A DNA stretch of 64,000 nucleotides from an uncultured Cytophagales bacterium (GCA_937911505.1 CALEMF010000014.1:124001-188000), one strand, 5' to 3'; shown: positions 45,822 through 55,530, numbered from the stretch's first letter. The notes: generated from the letters alone by a model not told the origin. Numbers and translations: made by a program.

Positions 45822-46418
45822 CTATCCCAGTTTATTGAATCCTATGGCATTTTGGAACAGTTTTATAGCAATTGCTAGCAATACAATACCAAATACCTTA
45901 CGTAAAATATTCGCACCCGCTACACCCAAGCGTTTCTCTATCCAACCAGAAGTTTTCAAAATTACATACACTACTAATAAGTTAATCACCACTCCCACAA
46001 TTACATTTATCATCGCATACTGTGCTCTCAAAGAGATGAGCGTCGTCATCGTACCCGCGCCCGCTATCAACGGAAAAGCAAGCGGTACGATAGAAGAAGT
46101 TTTGGCATCGTAATTATCCCTAAATAATCTAATACCCAATACCATCTCCATTCCAATAAGGAAAATAATAATAGAACCTGCAATAGAAAAAGAAATAACA
46201 TCTAGCCCTAAGAAACTCAGAATAAGCTCTCCATAAAAGAGAAAAAGCCCCATGAGTACACCTGATACAAGCGTAGCTTTACCAGAATGAAGTGAACCAC
46301 CCGCTTTTTTTCTAAGGTCGATGATGATAGGAATAGAGCCCAGAATATCTATTACAGAAAAAAGTACTAAAGAGACCGTAATAAGTTCTTTAAAATTTAA
46401 CTGATCAAAATCCAACAT
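45822..46418 (-). CDS. MarC-family membrane protein
   Basis: 198 residues with six hydrophobic segments. MarC-like features include FSVIDILGSIPIIIDLRKK near the N-terminus and IVPLAFPLIAGAGTMTTLI in the middle. The function of the family is not established, despite the historical link to antibiotic resistance. rnhA follows after 2 bases. Confidence 0.9.
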   Translation of the reverse strand: MLDFDQLNFKELITVSLVLFSVIDILGSIPIIIDLRKKAGGSLHSGKATLVSGVLMGLFLFYGELILSFLGLDVISFSIAGSIIIFLIGMEMVLGIRLFRDNYDAKTSSIVPLAFPLIAGAGTMTTLISLRAQYAMINVIVGVVINLLVVYVILKTSGWIEKRLGVAGANILRKVFGIVLLAIAIKLFQNAIGFNKLG

Positions 46419-46517
46419 AGTATTTCAAAAATTGAGGCACTTATTGCCCAAATGAATAATGAAGGGGCGAATATAGTAAGGATTCTTTATTTTCTATGTG
46501 TTACAGCAATTAAATAA

Positions 46518-47606
46518 CTACAAAAAGAGTTTTTTAAGTTGTGCTACCTCCTCCTCTGTAATGGCGGGAAAATTAGCTATTCGGAAAGTAGTCTCTTTCC
46601 AAGGTCCATAACCATTTCCAAGAAGTAGCTGCGCGGCCAGAGCTTTTTCTTTTACCGCTTGTATGGTATTAGGTGTTCCTTTTACAGCAATTACAGTATC
46701 CGAACGCACTCGCTCGTTTTTAATGAGTAAGTCAAGCTCCAAAATACTATTGAAAAGCTGGTAGTAAAAGTGTGCCCGCTCCTTAGTAATTTTTTCGACC
46801 TCCTCTATAGACGGCATATGCGCCAGTACACATTTTAATAGATAGATACCTAATACATTGGGGGTATGGGTAGTCTGATTCTTCTGCATTTTATCGTACA
46901 TTTGCGCTAAGCTATTGTAATGTGCCCGATCATCTATTTCCATAATACGCGCAATCGCCCTCTCAGAAAGTACTAACACAGCTAACCCTGCAGGTAAGCC
47001 AAAGCACTTTTGTACAGAGGCATACCAAATATCGCCACAATGCCAATCGAAATTGACGCCCGCCATAGAAGAAGTAGCATCTATAGCGATTAGTTGTTGT
47101 GGAAAAGCTTCTTTTACTTTCTGAATCGTTTCGATAGGCATTTGAGAGCCATTAGAAGTCTCGTTTTGTGTAAAGCAAATCAGCTCCTTGTCTTGGATGA
47201 TGAGCTCTCCTCCTCTTCTCTCTGCAAAACCAAAAAACTTTTGTAATTGCTCTAAAGAAATCTCTTCTTGGATGTCTAGTTGGAAGCCCTCTGCATCAGG
47301 CTTGATCTGCTGTGTATAATTGAACCAACGCTCCCCAAAGTTACCACTGTATATATGATAGCTTTTTTGTACTGTAAGTGATTGGGTGATAACTTCCCAA
47401 CACTCTGTAGCCGAGGAGGCAAAAAGGACTGTGTATTCCGATGGAATGCGTAATTTATCCTTTAAAAGCTGAACGGTTTGCGCTACTAGATTCATAAAAT
47501 CTTGGCTACGATGAGGCATACTAAGGATACCCTCTTTATAGGCTTCTGGTAAGCATTGTTCCAAGACAGGATAAACCTTGGCTGGTCCTACGTTGAATGT
47601 CGTCAT
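46518..47606 (-). CDS. Class V aminotransferase (SerC-like)
   Basis: 362 residues. The PLP-binding Lys lies in WYASVQKCFGLPAGLAVL. The start MTTFNVGPAKVYPVL resembles phosphoserine aminotransferases (FxxGPAxLP), and a substrate-recognition HTPN occurs in TTHTPNVLGIYLL. A role in serine synthesis is likely, but class V has several relatives. It is 44 bases upstream of aroQ on the same strand. Confidence 0.82.
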   Translation of the reverse strand: MTTFNVGPAKVYPVLEQCLPEAYKEGILSMPHRSQDFMNLVAQTVQLLKDKLRIPSEYTVLFASSATECWEVITQSLTVQKSYHIYSGNFGERWFNYTQQIKPDAEGFQLDIQEEISLEQLQKFFGFAERRGGELIIQDKELICFTQNETSNGSQMPIETIQKVKEAFPQQLIAIDATSSMAGVNFDWHCGDIWYASVQKCFGLPAGLAVLVLSERAIARIMEIDDRAHYNSLAQMYDKMQKNQTTHTPNVLGIYLLKCVLAHMPSIEEVEKITKERAHFYYQLFNSILELDLLIKNERVRSDTVIAVKGTPNTIQAVKEKALAAQLLLGNGYGPWKETTFRIANFPAITEEEVAQLKKLFL

Positions 47607-47650
47607 GGCGAGTTGAAATTGTATTAAATATATTTTTTAATCGCTCTATA

Positions 47651-48079
47651 CTACACTTTTGGTTTTTCTGTAAGATACTGAATCGCCAATGCGTAGCCTT
47701 CTAGCCCTAAACCTACTATACAACCCACAGCTTGTGTACTGATATAGCTATGATGGCGAAAGGACTCTCTTTTATATATTTGAGAAATATGTACTTCTAT
47801 CACGGGACTCTCAATCGCTGCCAAGGCGTCAGCAATGGCAATAGAGGTGTGTGTATAAGCGCCTGCATTTAATACAATCCCTTTGTATAGATAGCCCACC
47901 TCCTGGAGTTTATCAATAATGGCACCCTCACTGTTCGATTGGAAATAAGAAAGCTTCGTGGTTGGAAAGCGAGTTTTCAACTGTTCAAAGTAAGCCTCAA
48001 AAGACTGTGTACCGTAGATAGTTGTTTCCCTCTTTCCTAATAAATTTAAATTAGGCCCATTGATGACAATAATATCCAT
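47651..48079 (-). CDS. aroQ: Type II 3-dehydroquinate dehydratase
   Basis: 142 residues, the usual dodecameric type II size. Family motifs: IIVINGPNLNLLGKRE at the start, the tyrosine-containing lid ETTIYGTQSF, NAGAYTHTSIAIADAL and EVHISQIYKRESFRHHS. It dehydrates 3-dehydroquinate in the shikimate pathway. The DUF6048 gene ends 11 bases upstream on the same strand. Confidence 0.95.
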   Translation of the reverse strand: MDIIVINGPNLNLLGKRETTIYGTQSFEAYFEQLKTRFPTTKLSYFQSNSEGAIIDKLQEVGYLYKGIVLNAGAYTHTSIAIADALAAIESPVIEVHISQIYKRESFRHHSYISTQAVGCIVGLGLEGYALAIQYLTEKPKV

Positions 48080-48090
48080 CTTACTTTCTT

Positions 48091-48762
48091 TTATTTTTCT
48101 TTTTTAGGTGAAGTACGCTTTTTAAAAGGTAGTTGATAGTAAATATAATAACTAAAGCCGAAGTTACTTCTATTGGGATCTCCATAGGCAGGTACTCTGT
48201 ATACATCGAAGCCTTGTGTACCATTTACAGATGCCCCAAACATATAACGTACTGTATAACCCATGAGTAATTGCTTCCAAGCTCTAAATTTTATACCAAA
48301 ATTCATCTCAAACCAACTCGCAGCAAGCTGGTTATCAAAAGTCACTTCACTATTCCCAAAAAGTGGATCTTCTATAGTGGCGCTTACCTCTTCATTAAAA
48401 GCAGTTCGCGCGTATTTAATACCAAAAAATAAAGACTCATCTCGGAAATCTTTATAGAGAATATTGATTTCGCCTCCTACTCTTACAAACACCCCTTCAT
48501 TCTGATAGTCGAAATCGACTGTCTCGCTTACTTCTGTATTGTTGTAAAAGCCTAGATCTGTTACAAGATGCCAACGCTTCCAAAATATATCTGAAGAAAG
48601 CTCAATTTGCTGAGTAGGATCAAAAAAGGCAAGGCCTGCATTGTAAGCATCTATCCCTACACGAAAACCATTCGGCGTCCACTTACTTTGCCCTGTACTT
48701 ACCATTGGTTGTAATAAAAACCAACTACCTATAATAATAAATATCCAATGCCGCATTATCAC
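48091..48762 (-). CDS. DUF6048 family exported protein
   Basis: 223 residues with an N-terminal signal (HWIFIIIGSWFLLQP) and a beta-strand-rich mature part, likely an outer-membrane or periplasmic protein. It resembles DUF6048, usually found beside DUF6452 in Bacteroidota. The start overlaps the end of the DUF6452 gene by 38 bases, or by 32 if the second Met (48756) is used. No function is known. Confidence 0.7.
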   Translation of the reverse strand: MIMRHWIFIIIGSWFLLQPMVSTGQSKWTPNGFRVGIDAYNAGLAFFDPTQQIELSSDIFWKRWHLVTDLGFYNNTEVSETVDFDYQNEGVFVRVGGEINILYKDFRDESLFFGIKYARTAFNEEVSATIEDPLFGNSEVTFDNQLAASWFEMNFGIKFRAWKQLLMGYTVRYMFGASVNGTQGFDVYRVPAYGDPNRSNFGFSYYIYYQLPFKKRTSPKKEK

Positions 48763-49249
48763 CTGTAATTGTAGAAATTACTACCGAGTCGAAAGAGTTG
48801 AGTGCCTCTTGAGGAGTAATGAGCGTAATACCCACAATGTTGGTTCTTAAACCACACTCAGGATTAATTACCTGTGCATCACGCGCATAAGTGAGTGCTA
48901 AGCGATCTTCTTGCTGGTTACCACCTTCATTATCCCCTGTAGCAATCGTTAGCTCAGTAGTATCACTATTAGAGTTAAAAGGAATTTGATTACTAAAAAC
49001 TCTTCCAGAGTCTCCTTGTAAAAAAACACTATCTGTACCTCCTAGTGCCACGCCTTGTATATAGACGAGCGTATCTGTAAAGAAAACTGAGTCTCTTCCA
49101 AATTGGTCTGGTACAGTAAACCTTTGTTGAAACCGAAGTGTAATATTCTGTGCGACAGCACCTCCACAAATATCTTCTGTTTCTACACAAGCCAACTGCA
49201 TCAAGCATAACCAAATAGTGATTCCCCAAAAGAATACTTTCTTTTTCAT
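48725..49249 (-). CDS. DUF6452 family lipoprotein
   Basis: 174 residues with a lipoprotein signal (KVFFWGITIWLCLMQLAC, ending LAC). The mature part is acidic and beta-rich, with ENITLRFQQ-like strands and no catalytic motif. It fits DUF6452, the usual neighbour of DUF6048. The two genes overlap and were probably co-inherited as a surface pair. The start is 299 bases from the divergent dnaK gene. Confidence 0.7.
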   Translation of the reverse strand: MKKKVFFWGITIWLCLMQLACVETEDICGGAVAQNITLRFQQRFTVPDQFGRDSVFFTDTLVYIQGVALGGTDSVFLQGDSGRVFSNQIPFNSNSDTTELTIATGDNEGGNQQEDRLALTYARDAQVINPECGLRTNIVGITLITPQEALNSFDSVVISTITGDNAALDIYYYR

Positions 49250-49548
49250 CTACTATCTCATTAAAAACAGCTTTAAAGATATGCATTCATCTCTCAGAGA
49301 ACAAACGATCCGACAGCTATTTAAAAGACCCCTCCTAAATCAGGTACTATACTTCTGACACTTTGATGACTCCTCTACCTCTCCACTTAGTCAGATAACT
49401 TATTTATGTCAGGTACAGATCATTAACGATGGACTTCTATCGACTCAAAATGACATTATGACATATATTATTCGTTGGCATATCCCTTGTTTAAAAAGGA
49501 GTAGAGCGAAAGAAATCGATCATCAAACATATACAATTTTAGTTTAAT
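49250..49548. other. 299-base spacer upstream of dnaK
   Basis: No gene seen. It must hold the promoters of dnaK and of the DUF6452/DUF6048 run, but no TAnnTTTG box and no CIRCE-type repeat was found. A sigma-54-like TTGGCA at 49475 does not have the right partner at -12. Confidence 0.4.
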
Positions 49549-51471
49549 ATGAGCAAAATTATAGGAATAGATTTAGGAACAACCAACTCTTGTGTGGCAG
49601 TGATGGAGGGTAATCAACCTACCATCATTGTGAACGACGAGGGTAATAAAACGACCCCTTCCATTGTAGCTTTTTTAGAGAATGGTGAGCGTAAGATTGG
49701 AGACTCTGCGAAACGTCAGGCAATTACCAACCCCACTAATACGATCAACTCTATCAAGCGCTTCATGGGTAAGAAATTCTCTGAAGTGAGTAATAGTTTA
49801 AAACATGTAGCCTATACTGTAGAGAAAGGTGCCAATGATACTCCCCGTGTCAAAATTGGCGACAGACAGTATACTCCTCAAGAGATATCAGCGATGATTC
49901 TTCAAAAAATGAAGCAAACGGCTGAAGAATACTTAGGTACTACTGTTACTGAAGCAGTGGTGACTGTACCTGCTTATTTCAATGACTCAGAGCGCCAAGC
50001 CACTAAAGAAGCAGGCGAAATTGCTGGTTTAAAAGTAAAGCGTATTATCAATGAGCCTACTGCAGCAGCCCTTGCTTTTGGTTTAGACAAAGGTGACCAA
50101 GAAATGACTATCGCCGTATTCGACTTAGGTGGGGGTACATTCGATATCTCTATCTTGGAACTTGGCGATGGCGTTTTTGAAGTAAAGTCAACCAACGGTG
50201 ATATTCATCTTGGTGGTGATGACTTCGATCAACGCATCATCGACTGGTTAGCAGAAGAGTTTATGAAAGATCATCCCAAGGTAGATTTACGTAAAGACCC
50301 TATGGCACTACAACGCCTGAAAGAAGAGGGTGAGAAAGCAAAAATCACGTTATCTAGTTCTTCTGTAGCAGAAATCAACCTACCTTACATTACAGCGATT
50401 GATGGGGTACCACAACACTTTGTGAGAAAACTCACAAAAGCTAAATTTGAGCAATTAGTAGACGACCTCGTACAACGTACTTTAGAACCTTGTCGTAATG
50501 CTTTAGAGCAAGCAAGTTTACAAGTATCAAACATTGATGAAGTAATTCTAGTGGGTGGCTCTACGCGTATCCCTAAGATACAAGAAGAAGTTGAAAAGTT
50601 CTTTGGAAAGAAACCTTCTAAAAGTGTCAATCCTGATGAGGCTGTAGCAGCAGGTGCTGCCATACAAGGAGGTATCTTTACTGGAGAAGTAGCAGAAAGA
50701 GTGCTATTAGATGTTATTCCGCTTTCACTAGGAATAGAAACAATGGGAGGCGTATTTACAAAGTTGATCGAAGCCAACTCGAATATTCCTACACAGGAAT
50801 CTGAGACTTTCTCTACCGCAACTGATAACCAGACTTCTGTGGAAATACACGTCTTACAAGGAGAAAGATCACTAGCCAAAGATAATCGTACCATTGGTCG
50901 CTTCCACCTGGACGGCATTATGCCAGCTCCTAGAGGTGTCCCTAAAATTAAAGTGACCTTTGATGTAGATGCAGACGGTATTTTGAATGTCTCTGCCAAA
51001 GACGAAGCCACAGGGAAAGAGCAGAAAGTACGCATTGAAGCTTCTTCTGGCTTATCAGATGCAGAGATAGAACGTATGAAGAAAGAAGCCGAAGCCAATG
51101 CTGAAGCAGACAAGCAGGAGAAAGAAAAAGTAGATAAAGTAAATCAGGCTGATTCACTCATCTTTACTACTGAAAAGCAGTTGAATGAATATGGAGATAA
51201 ATTAAGCGCTGAAAACAAGACGGCCATTGAAAGTGCGCTTGCTCAACTGAGAGAAGCACACACAAAACAAGACTTGGCTGCCATTGATACAGCAATGCAA
51301 GCGCTTAATGATGCTTGGCAAAAAGCTTCTACAGATGTATACAATGCACAAAATACAGAGCAAACGACTACAGAAGAGTCTACTACTGATGATACCACCA
51401 ATAGTAATAATAATGATGGTAACGACGACGACAAGGACGTAACGGATGTAGACTACGAAGAAGTAAAATAG
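49549..51471 (+). CDS. dnaK: Chaperone DnaK (Hsp70)
   Basis: 640 residues. The N-terminal ATPase has [32 protein letters not shown] and [13 protein letters not shown]; the substrate-binding part begins after [11 protein letters not shown]. The C-terminal lid ends with an Asp/Thr/Asn-rich stretch and the terminal VDYEEVK, as expected for a partner of J-domain proteins. grpE and dnaJ are not adjacent. A strong terminator follows 22 bases after the stop. Confidence 0.98.
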   Translation: MSKIIGIDLGTTNSCVAVMEGNQPTIIVNDEGNKTTPSIVAFLENGERKIGDSAKRQAITNPTNTINSIKRFMGKKFSEVSNSLKHVAYTVEKGANDTPRVKIGDRQYTPQEISAMILQKMKQTAEEYLGTTVTEAVVTVPAYFNDSERQATKEAGEIAGLKVKRIINEPTAAALAFGLDKGDQEMTIAVFDLGGGTFDISILELGDGVFEVKSTNGDIHLGGDDFDQRIIDWLAEEFMKDHPKVDLRKDPMALQRLKEEGEKAKITLSSSSVAEINLPYITAIDGVPQHFVRKLTKAKFEQLVDDLVQRTLEPCRNALEQASLQVSNIDEVILVGGSTRIPKIQEEVEKFFGKKPSKSVNPDEAVAAGAAIQGGIFTGEVAERVLLDVIPLSLGIETMGGVFTKLIEANSNIPTQESETFSTATDNQTSVEIHVLQGERSLAKDNRTIGRFHLDGIMPAPRGVPKIKVTFDVDADGILNVSAKDEATGKEQKVRIEASSGLSDAEIERMKKEAEANAEADKQEKEKVDKVNQADSLIFTTEKQLNEYGDKLSAENKTAIESALAQLREAHTKQDLAAIDTAMQALNDAWQKASTDVYNAQNTEQTTTEESTTDDTTNSNNNDGNDDDKDVTDVDYEEVK

Positions 51472-51493
51472 GTTTAAATTATTAGAACTACAT

Positions 51494-51529
51494 AGAAACG
51501 CTTACCACTTTTGGTAGGCGTTTCTTTTT
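51494..51529 (+). terminator. Intrinsic terminator after dnaK
   Basis: Fourteen-base arms AGAAACGCTTACCA and TGGTAGGCGTTTCT (one G-T pair) with loop CTTT, then TTTT. Confidence 0.92.
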
Positions 51530-51626
51530 GTAATAGAATTTATCTTAGATTTTTTTTACTTTATTTTGCATCTCCTGGTTTATCCCTAAATTCGCACAAA
51601 TGCTGTATCTAAACCCTTGAAAAGCT

Positions 51627-52856
51627 ATGAAAGATCTACTTCAAAAATTTGAGCATAAAAAGCCCGCGATTACCTTTGAATGGCAAGACCCTGAGACTGA
51701 TGCAGAAGGCTGGGTAGTCATCAACTCCCTAAGAGGAGGCGCTGCGGGCGGAGGTACACGTATGCGCAAAGGATTGGATAAAAGAGAGGTAGAGTCACTG
51801 GCCAAAACGATGGAGATCAAGTTTACTGTATCAGGGCCAGCCATTGGAGGCGCTAAGTCGGGTATTAAATTCGATCCTAACGACCCTAGAAAAGAAGGAG
51901 TGTTGCAGCGTTGGTACAAAGCCGTATTTCCTCTCCTTAAAAATTACTATGGTACAGGGGGCGATTTGAACATAGACGAGATTCATGAAGTAATTCCTAT
52001 TACCGAAGCTTATGGCCTTTGGCACCCACAAGAAGGCATTGTAAATGGTCACTTCGAGCCCACAGAGGCTGCTAAGATAAAAAAGATAGGGCAGCTCCGA
52101 CAGGGAGTTTCTAAAGTAATAGAAGATGCGCGATACATTCCTGAAGGGCAGAAACGCTATACCGTAGCCGATATGATTACCGGTTTTGGTGTAGCCGAAG
52201 CCGTTCGACATTATTACGAATACTGGGGAGGTGATCTGCGAGATAAAAGAGTGATTATCCAAGGCTGGGGAAACGTAGGCGCTACAGCAGCGCTATACTT
52301 GGCCAAAGAAGGAGCTTCTGTCGTAGGCATCATCGACAAGGCAGGTGGTCTATTGAATCCACAAGGGTATCATTTAGAGGAAATCAAACAGCTTTTCACT
52401 AGTCGAAAAGGGAATGCGCTAATAAGCGACCAACTACAACCCTTCGAAACAGTAAATGAGGCAATATGGGGTATAGGTGCTGAGATATTTATTCCGGCTG
52501 CCGCTTCTCGACTAGTAACAAAACAGCAAGCTGATACAATGATTGCCCACGACTTAGAGGTAGTCTCTTGTGGTGCTAATGTCCCCTTTGACGATCCTGA
52601 AATCTTCTACGGCGCCATTGCGCAGTTTGTAGATGAGCGCATTTCACTTATTCCCGATTTTATAGCTAACTGTGGTATGGCACGTGTATTTGCCTACCTT
52701 ATGGCAGAAGAGCATAAACAACTTACAGACGAGGCTATTTTTACAGATACTTCTCGTACCATTGCCCAAGCACTACAAAAAGTGCATCAGGCCAATCCGA
52801 ACAGTATACGTCTTTCAGAAACTGCTTATAAAATTGCCTTAGAGCAGCTTTTATAG
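51627..52856 (+). CDS. Glu/Leu/Phe/Val-type amino-acid dehydrogenase
   Basis: 409 residues. The catalytic Lys lies in AIGGAKSGIKF and the Rossmann dinucleotide site in VIIQGWGNVGATAALYLAKEG. Both are standard for the glutamate/leucine dehydrogenase family, which reversibly deaminates amino acids with NAD(P). The insertion NGHFEPTEAAKIKKIG is typical of some Bacteroidota members. The specificity (glutamate or branched-chain) cannot be read with confidence. The mmcQ gene starts 12 bases later. Confidence 0.9.
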   Translation: MKDLLQKFEHKKPAITFEWQDPETDAEGWVVINSLRGGAAGGGTRMRKGLDKREVESLAKTMEIKFTVSGPAIGGAKSGIKFDPNDPRKEGVLQRWYKAVFPLLKNYYGTGGDLNIDEIHEVIPITEAYGLWHPQEGIVNGHFEPTEAAKIKKIGQLRQGVSKVIEDARYIPEGQKRYTVADMITGFGVAEAVRHYYEYWGGDLRDKRVIIQGWGNVGATAALYLAKEGASVVGIIDKAGGLLNPQGYHLEEIKQLFTSRKGNALISDQLQPFETVNEAIWGIGAEIFIPAAASRLVTKQQADTMIAHDLEVVSCGANVPFDDPEIFYGAIAQFVDERISLIPDFIANCGMARVFAYLMAEEHKQLTDEAIFTDTSRTIAQALQKVHQANPNSIRLSETAYKIALEQLL

Positions 52857-52868
52857 TATATTTCTACT

Positions 52869-53231
52869 ATGATGAACATAGAAGATTTTCGTACTTATTG
52901 CCTTCAAAAAAAAGGAGTTACCGAAGAGCTTCCCTTCGATGAATACACCCTTACCTACAAGGTAGCAGGGAAGATATTTGCCTTGACCTCTTTACGTGGC
53001 GCCTTTTCTATCAACTTGAAGTGTGATCCAGAAGAGGCCTTATTGCTCAGAGAACAATACGAAGCGGTAACAGCAGGCTACCACATGAGTAAAAAACATT
53101 GGAATACCATCAAAGTAGATGGTACAATTCCTTCTTCTCTTATTTTAAGCTGGATTGATGATTCCTATAATTTAGTAGTAGCAAAGCTGCCTAAGTACAA
53201 ACGTACCGACTTAAAGAATGCCTCACACTAA
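52869..53231 (+). CDS. MmcQ/YjbR-family protein
   Basis: 120 residues, typical size. Family features: the opening FRTYCLQKKGVTEELPFDE and the middle FSINLKCDPEEALLLREQ, then KKHWNTIKVDG. The proteins have a double-winged or CyaY-like fold and are often called DNA-binding without proof. Either of two ATGs (52869, 52872) may be the start. It ends in a 4-base overlap with the sirtuin gene. Confidence 0.88.
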   Translation: MMNIEDFRTYCLQKKGVTEELPFDEYTLTYKVAGKIFALTSLRGAFSINLKCDPEEALLLREQYEAVTAGYHMSKKHWNTIKVDGTIPSSLILSWIDDSYNLVVAKLPKYKRTDLKNASH

Positions 53232-53935
53232 ACATGATGCTCATCTACTAATTCTCTTATAAGCTTTGGTAAACCCTCTCCTGCTTTTGCTTCTATAAAC
53301 CTAAGATAAGGGTCGTTTATTCCCATTTCAGGAGCTTTTATATCGATAATATATTTCGCTATACTAGGGTCAACGTAGTTGATCAAACCAGCCGCAGGAT
53401 ACACGAGCAGTGAGGTTCCTACAATTAAGAAAATATCCGCTTGCTGGGTTTCTTCTATAGCACGTTCCATCATAGGAACCATTTCGCCAAACCAAACGAT
53501 ATGTGGGCGTAATTGAGAGCCCTTCTCACAAGTTTCTCCTGGCTTAATCTCCCAGCCATCAATATCGTAGATCAGATTTTCATCTACAGAGCTACGCGCC
53601 TTGAACAGCTCTCCGTGAAGATGTATTACTTTGCTAGAACCCGCTTTTTCGTGAAGGTTATCAACATTTTGTGTAATGACCGTTACGTCAAAGTATTTTT
53701 CGAGCTCCTTTAAAGCGAGGTGTCCCGCATTAGGTTGTGCTGTAATGGCTTGCTTACGGCGTTGGTTGTAGAAATCAAGTACGAGGTTGGGGTTCTTCTC
53801 CCATCCCTCTGGAGAAGCCACTTCCATTACATCGTGTCCCTCCCAGAGTCCACCTGAGTCTCTAAAGGTAGCTATACCACTTTCTGCGCTGATGCCTGCC
53901 CCCGTAAGCACCACCACTTTTTTCCCTTTTTTCAT
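53228..53935 (-). CDS. Sir2-family NAD-dependent deacylase without the usual zinc cysteines
   Basis: 235 residues from the ATG at 53935 (MKKGKKVVVLTG); the longer frame to 54028 has no support. It has GAGISAESGIATFRDSGGLW, TQNVDNLHEKAG and the catalytic His107 in HLHGELF. Tyr56 and Arg59 (FYNQRRKQA) form the Y-x-x-R pair of class III sirtuins that favour succinyl or malonyl groups. In the zinc region only Cys136 remains; E. coli CobB and typical sirtuins have four Cys. It may be a metal-free or structurally altered form. Confidence 0.88.
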   Translation of the reverse strand: MKKGKKVVVLTGAGISAESGIATFRDSGGLWEGHDVMEVASPEGWEKNPNLVLDFYNQRRKQAITAQPNAGHLALKELEKYFDVTVITQNVDNLHEKAGSSKVIHLHGELFKARSSVDENLIYDIDGWEIKPGETCEKGSQLRPHIVWFGEMVPMMERAIEETQQADIFLIVGTSLLVYPAAGLINYVDPSIAKYIIDIKAPEMGINDPYLRFIEAKAGEGLPKLIRELVDEHHV

Positions 53936-54112
53936 TTTTAGCAAGTTTAAGAGCCACATAATATTTCTAGGCATATTACCTATTTTTATTAGTTGTAAAT
54001 GTACAAAAAAATGTTGATACAATGCCATCTGCAGGCAGAGGCTGAAGGAACTCCCCTTTTATTTTTATTGTAGTACTAGCGTATTACACTAAAGGCAATT
54101 GATCTAATCTTT

Positions 54113-54601
54113 ATGGCAGAGCATTTATATATTCCTACAACTAAGGACAGAAAAGGTATTTACGAAGCAATCATTCCTCAAGTTGAAGCACTTATCAACC
54201 AAGAAACAGACTTGATAGCTAATCTAGCCAATACAACGGCTGTTTTAAAAGAAGCCTTTTCTTTCTTTTGGGTTGGTTTTTATTTAGTTAAAGAAGCACA
54301 GTTAGTGCTTGGGCCATTTCAAGGGCCTTTAGCTTGTACACGGATTGCTTTTGGAAAGGGTGTATGCGGTACAAGTTATACACAGCAGAAAACATTGGTT
54401 GTACCTGACGTAGAAGCTTTTCCAGGCCATATTGCTTGTAGTTCACTGACACAATCAGAAATCGTTGTACCCGTCTGGCAAGAGAAAAAGGTGGTAGCTA
54501 TCTTAGATATTGATAGCGATCAAAGAGAAGACTTTGACCAAGTGGATCAGCTATACCTAGAGCAGATCGCTTCTCTGCTAGGTAAAACACAAAAGTGGTA
54601 A
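54113..54601 (+). CDS. msrC: Free methionine-R-sulfoxide reductase (GAF domain)
   Basis: 162 residues, a single GAF domain. The three redox Cys of fRMsr are present: in ACTRIAFGKGVCGTSY (first and second) and GHIACSSLTQSEIVVP (third). It reduces free methionine R-sulfoxide. Residues such as IDSDQREDFDQVDQ complete the family ending. It is divergent from the sirtuin gene and convergent with a small membrane protein gene, 4 bases from its stop. Confidence 0.92.
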   Translation: MAEHLYIPTTKDRKGIYEAIIPQVEALINQETDLIANLANTTAVLKEAFSFFWVGFYLVKEAQLVLGPFQGPLACTRIAFGKGVCGTSYTQQKTLVVPDVEAFPGHIACSSLTQSEIVVPVWQEKKVVAILDIDSDQREDFDQVDQLYLEQIASLLGKTQKW

Positions 54602-54605
54602 TCTT

Positions 54606-54851
54606 TTATTGACTATCTTTAGAATATATCGGGCTTTTAGGCATAACAATATCTCCATGCCATCTGTCCGCTAAGATATCCTCTATAGTACCTCCTGGTG
54701 GAAGATCTATGATAGGGAAGTTGTTGTCACCGGGCATTCCTCCATCATCGTCATTATCAGGTGGATAATTACTACGGCTAATTGTTCTAAGCATTACCCA
54801 AGTAATGAGAGAAAAACACAAAAGACAAAGAAAGAAATATAAGAGCGCCAT
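54606..54851 (-). CDS. Small single-pass membrane protein
   Basis: 81 residues. One N-terminal membrane segment (LLYFFLCLLCFSLITWVML) followed by a hydrophilic part with a DNDDDGG acidic patch and a Pro-rich stretch (FPIIDLPPGG). I do not recognise the family. The short membrane anchor with an acidic tail suggests a small inner-membrane accessory protein. Confidence 0.6.
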   Translation of the reverse strand: MALLYFFLCLLCFSLITWVMLRTISRSNYPPDNDDDGGMPGDNNFPIIDLPPGGTIEDILADRWHGDIVMPKSPIYSKDSQ

Positions 54852-54978
54852 AATAAAAATAAAATGCTGATTTGAATAGGGTCATTAACTTCTAACAAGT
54901 GGTATTTTGGTAAAAATTATGTTTCACCTACCAATTAGTTAAAAAGTACGTATTTTCTCCAAAAAAACCAAGCAAAGT

Positions 54979-55419
54979 CTACTTTTGTTGTGAGGTATTA
55001 TCAAAAAGCCAAGCGCGTGCTTCTACAAGATTATTAAAGTACTTTTGACGAAGCTGCGGATTAGGCGTTAATACCTTTTCATTAATAATTTCTACTGCTT
55101 CTCTACTAAAGTCATTTCTCGATAATACATATGCAATGTAACACGATTCATCTATGATATCAGCGAGTCGAGGGAGCCAAATATCTGCTACCCATTGATG
55201 GTTCTCTTTAGATAAGAAACTGATCGCAGAAGTATCTAATAAAATGAGCTTAGTCTTTCGCTCTTTTACCAAATCCAAGACGGCTAACATGCTTTCTTCG
55301 TGTAAAGATAGTGGGATATACCCCTTCCACCTGAGGCAGATTGACTGAATGATTTCGTCGAAAAAGAGCTTATACCCATTACTTGTTGTTTCAAAATAGT
55401 TTGCTGGAAACATCTTCAA
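54979..55419 (-). CDS. STAS/SpoIIAA-like protein of unknown function
   Basis: 146 residues. The alternating strand-helix pattern, with TKLILLDTSAISFLSKEN in the middle, resembles the STAS/SEC14-like domains of Bacteroidota. No kinase or phosphatase partner gene is adjacent, so a signalling role is only a possibility. A possible promoter (TATATTTG at 55471-55464, minus strand) lies about 45 bases upstream. Confidence 0.55.
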   Translation of the reverse strand: MKMFPANYFETTSNGYKLFFDEIIQSICLRWKGYIPLSLHEESMLAVLDLVKERKTKLILLDTSAISFLSKENHQWVADIWLPRLADIIDESCYIAYVLSRNDFSREAVEIINEKVLTPNPQLRQKYFNNLVEARAWLFDNTSQQK

Positions 55420-55463
55420 AAGTTATATGTATTTTAGTTGTAAGTGGTTATAAAATTACGCAA

Positions 55464-55498
55464 CAAATATAAAATTTGTTACAATGATATTGTTCAAA
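55464..55498 (-). promoter_or_regulatory. Candidate promoter for the STAS-like gene
   Basis: Minus-strand TTTG (55498-55495), a 23-base spacer, then TATATTTG (55471-55464). The -7 box is a perfect TAnnTTTG; the spacer is slightly longer than usual. Confidence 0.5.
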
Positions 55499-55530
55499 AA
55501 CTTACATGAACAGCAATTTAGAAGGGAAAG

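Noticed and set aside
49475-49490. TTGGCATATCCCTTGT, resembling a sigma-54 promoter before dnaK
   Set aside because: The -24 GG is present but the -12 GC is not at the required distance.
50385-51113. 242-codon open frame antisense to dnaK
   Set aside because: It is the shadow of a highly conserved coding sequence; Ser/Thr-rich and without any domain pattern.
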